Source: Candidatus Altimarinota bacterium (GTDB lineage Bacteria; Patescibacteriota; Gracilibacteria; UBA4473). Taken from it: a DNA stretch of 13,952 nt. The DNA is taken from positions 13,020-26,971 of the forward strand of contig JAHDBZ010000014.1 of the NCBI GenBank assembly GCA_020630245.1, written 5' to 3'. The position numbers were made by a program, and so were the translations under genes. The notes under the pieces were generated by a model. The model was not told where the DNA came from. It saw only the letters and a program-made list of their open reading frames with translations, and did no database searches. Below, one piece after another: positions 13,618 through 13,952 of the stretch (the first letter of the stretch is position 1; each line of letters begins with the position of its first letter).

Positions 13618-13952
13618 ATGTTTACGGGAATTATCGAACAAGTTGGCACGATCGAATCCATCAAAGGATCTACATTCGTCGTCAGCCATAACTTTAAAAA
13701 AATACTCAGCATCGGAGAATCGATTGCGCTGAACGGCGCCTGTATGACTGTCGTACACTGCAACCAGTCTAATTTTTCAGTGGTGATCACTGAAGAATCT
13801 CGTAACCGAACTAGCTTTAGTAATAGTCAGGTGGGAGACCTGGTAAACCTCGAAAGAAGTGCCATCATTGGCGAACGAAACTCGGGCCACAATGTTTCCG
13901 GGCACGTGGACGAAACTGGTGTCATCATTGTGTCTGAATCAGTGAGTGATTT
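13618..13952 (+). CDS. ribE: Riboflavin synthase alpha chain, 5' part (runs off the window)
   Basis: About 111 residues visible from ATG 13618, open to the window end. The enzyme dismutates two molecules of 6,7-dimethyl-8-ribityllumazine to riboflavin. The start MFTGIIEQVGTIESI is the family's hallmark N terminus. IGESIALNGACMTVV, the TEESRNRTSF stretch, GDLVNLERS and GHNVSGHVDETG follow in the order expected of the first lumazine-binding barrel; GHNVSGHVD stands where GGHLVQGHVD is usual. The second barrel lies outside the window. The symbol ribE is used in the sense of riboflavin synthase (ribC in E. coli). The gene follows the oxidoreductase by 36 bases. No FMN riboswitch or Shine-Dalgarno sequence is present in the gap. 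Confidence 0.93.
   Translation, partial: MFTGIIEQVGTIESIKGSTFVVSHNFKKILSIGESIALNGACMTVVHCNQSNFSVVITEESRNRTSFSNSQVGDLVNLERSAIIGERNSGHNVSGHVDETGVIIVSESVSD

Noticed and set aside
1..13952. CRISPR array, rRNA, tRNA, integrase or insertion sequence transposase
   Set aside because: I looked through the gaps on both strands and found no regularly spaced repeats, no cloverleaf, no rRNA-like stretch and no transposase-like ORF.

Overview
The window looks like chromosomal DNA from a small-genome bacterium, most likely a member of the Patescibacteria/CPR (a Gracilibacteria/Peregrinibacteria-like lineage is my best guess). This is an inference from style, not from a marker-gene tree: genes sit singly or in short runs, no start codon is preceded by a recognisable Shine-Dalgarno sequence, several -10 promoter boxes lie only 6-9 bases from a start codon, and all nine complete genes end in TAG (6) or TAA (3), never TGA. 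No gene contains an in-frame TGA either, so the standard table reads them all correctly.

Layout. Bases 1-115 (minus) hold the start of a tRNA-dihydrouridine synthase. A rhodanese/membrane protein (206-919, plus) faces tuf (1209-2405, minus); between them lie a decayed REP/MITE-like inverted repeat and a bidirectional terminator. A divergent promoter region (2406-2628) separates tuf from two secreted-protein genes on the plus strand (2629-3234 and 3308-5494), which carry beta-rich modules recalling LamG domains and phage tail fibres. These converge on a minus-strand run, read in the order class A penicillin-binding protein (12169-8708), ribD (8651-7644), guaA (7463-5625). A second divergent region at 12170-12304 precedes a plus-strand run of rpe (12305-12940), an FMN-type oxidoreductase (13000-13581) and the 5' part of riboflavin synthase (13618 to the window end). 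No gene-free stretch exceeds 300 bases.

How the genes fit together. The right half has a flavin theme: GuaA makes GMP (towards GTP) and Rpe handles ribulose 5-phosphate, the two starting materials of riboflavin; RibD and riboflavin synthase are pathway enzymes; the flavodoxin-fold oxidoreductase is a likely flavin consumer. The left half combines housekeeping (Dus, EF-Tu) with surface functions (two secreted proteins). The penicillin-binding protein builds peptidoglycan and carries an unusual Ig-like tail.

Most worth a second look: absence of TGA stops, apparently leaderless genes, an in-frame palindromic insertion inside ribD, the two secreted phage-fibre-like proteins, and a GMP synthetase with a long eukaryote-like dimerisation domain.
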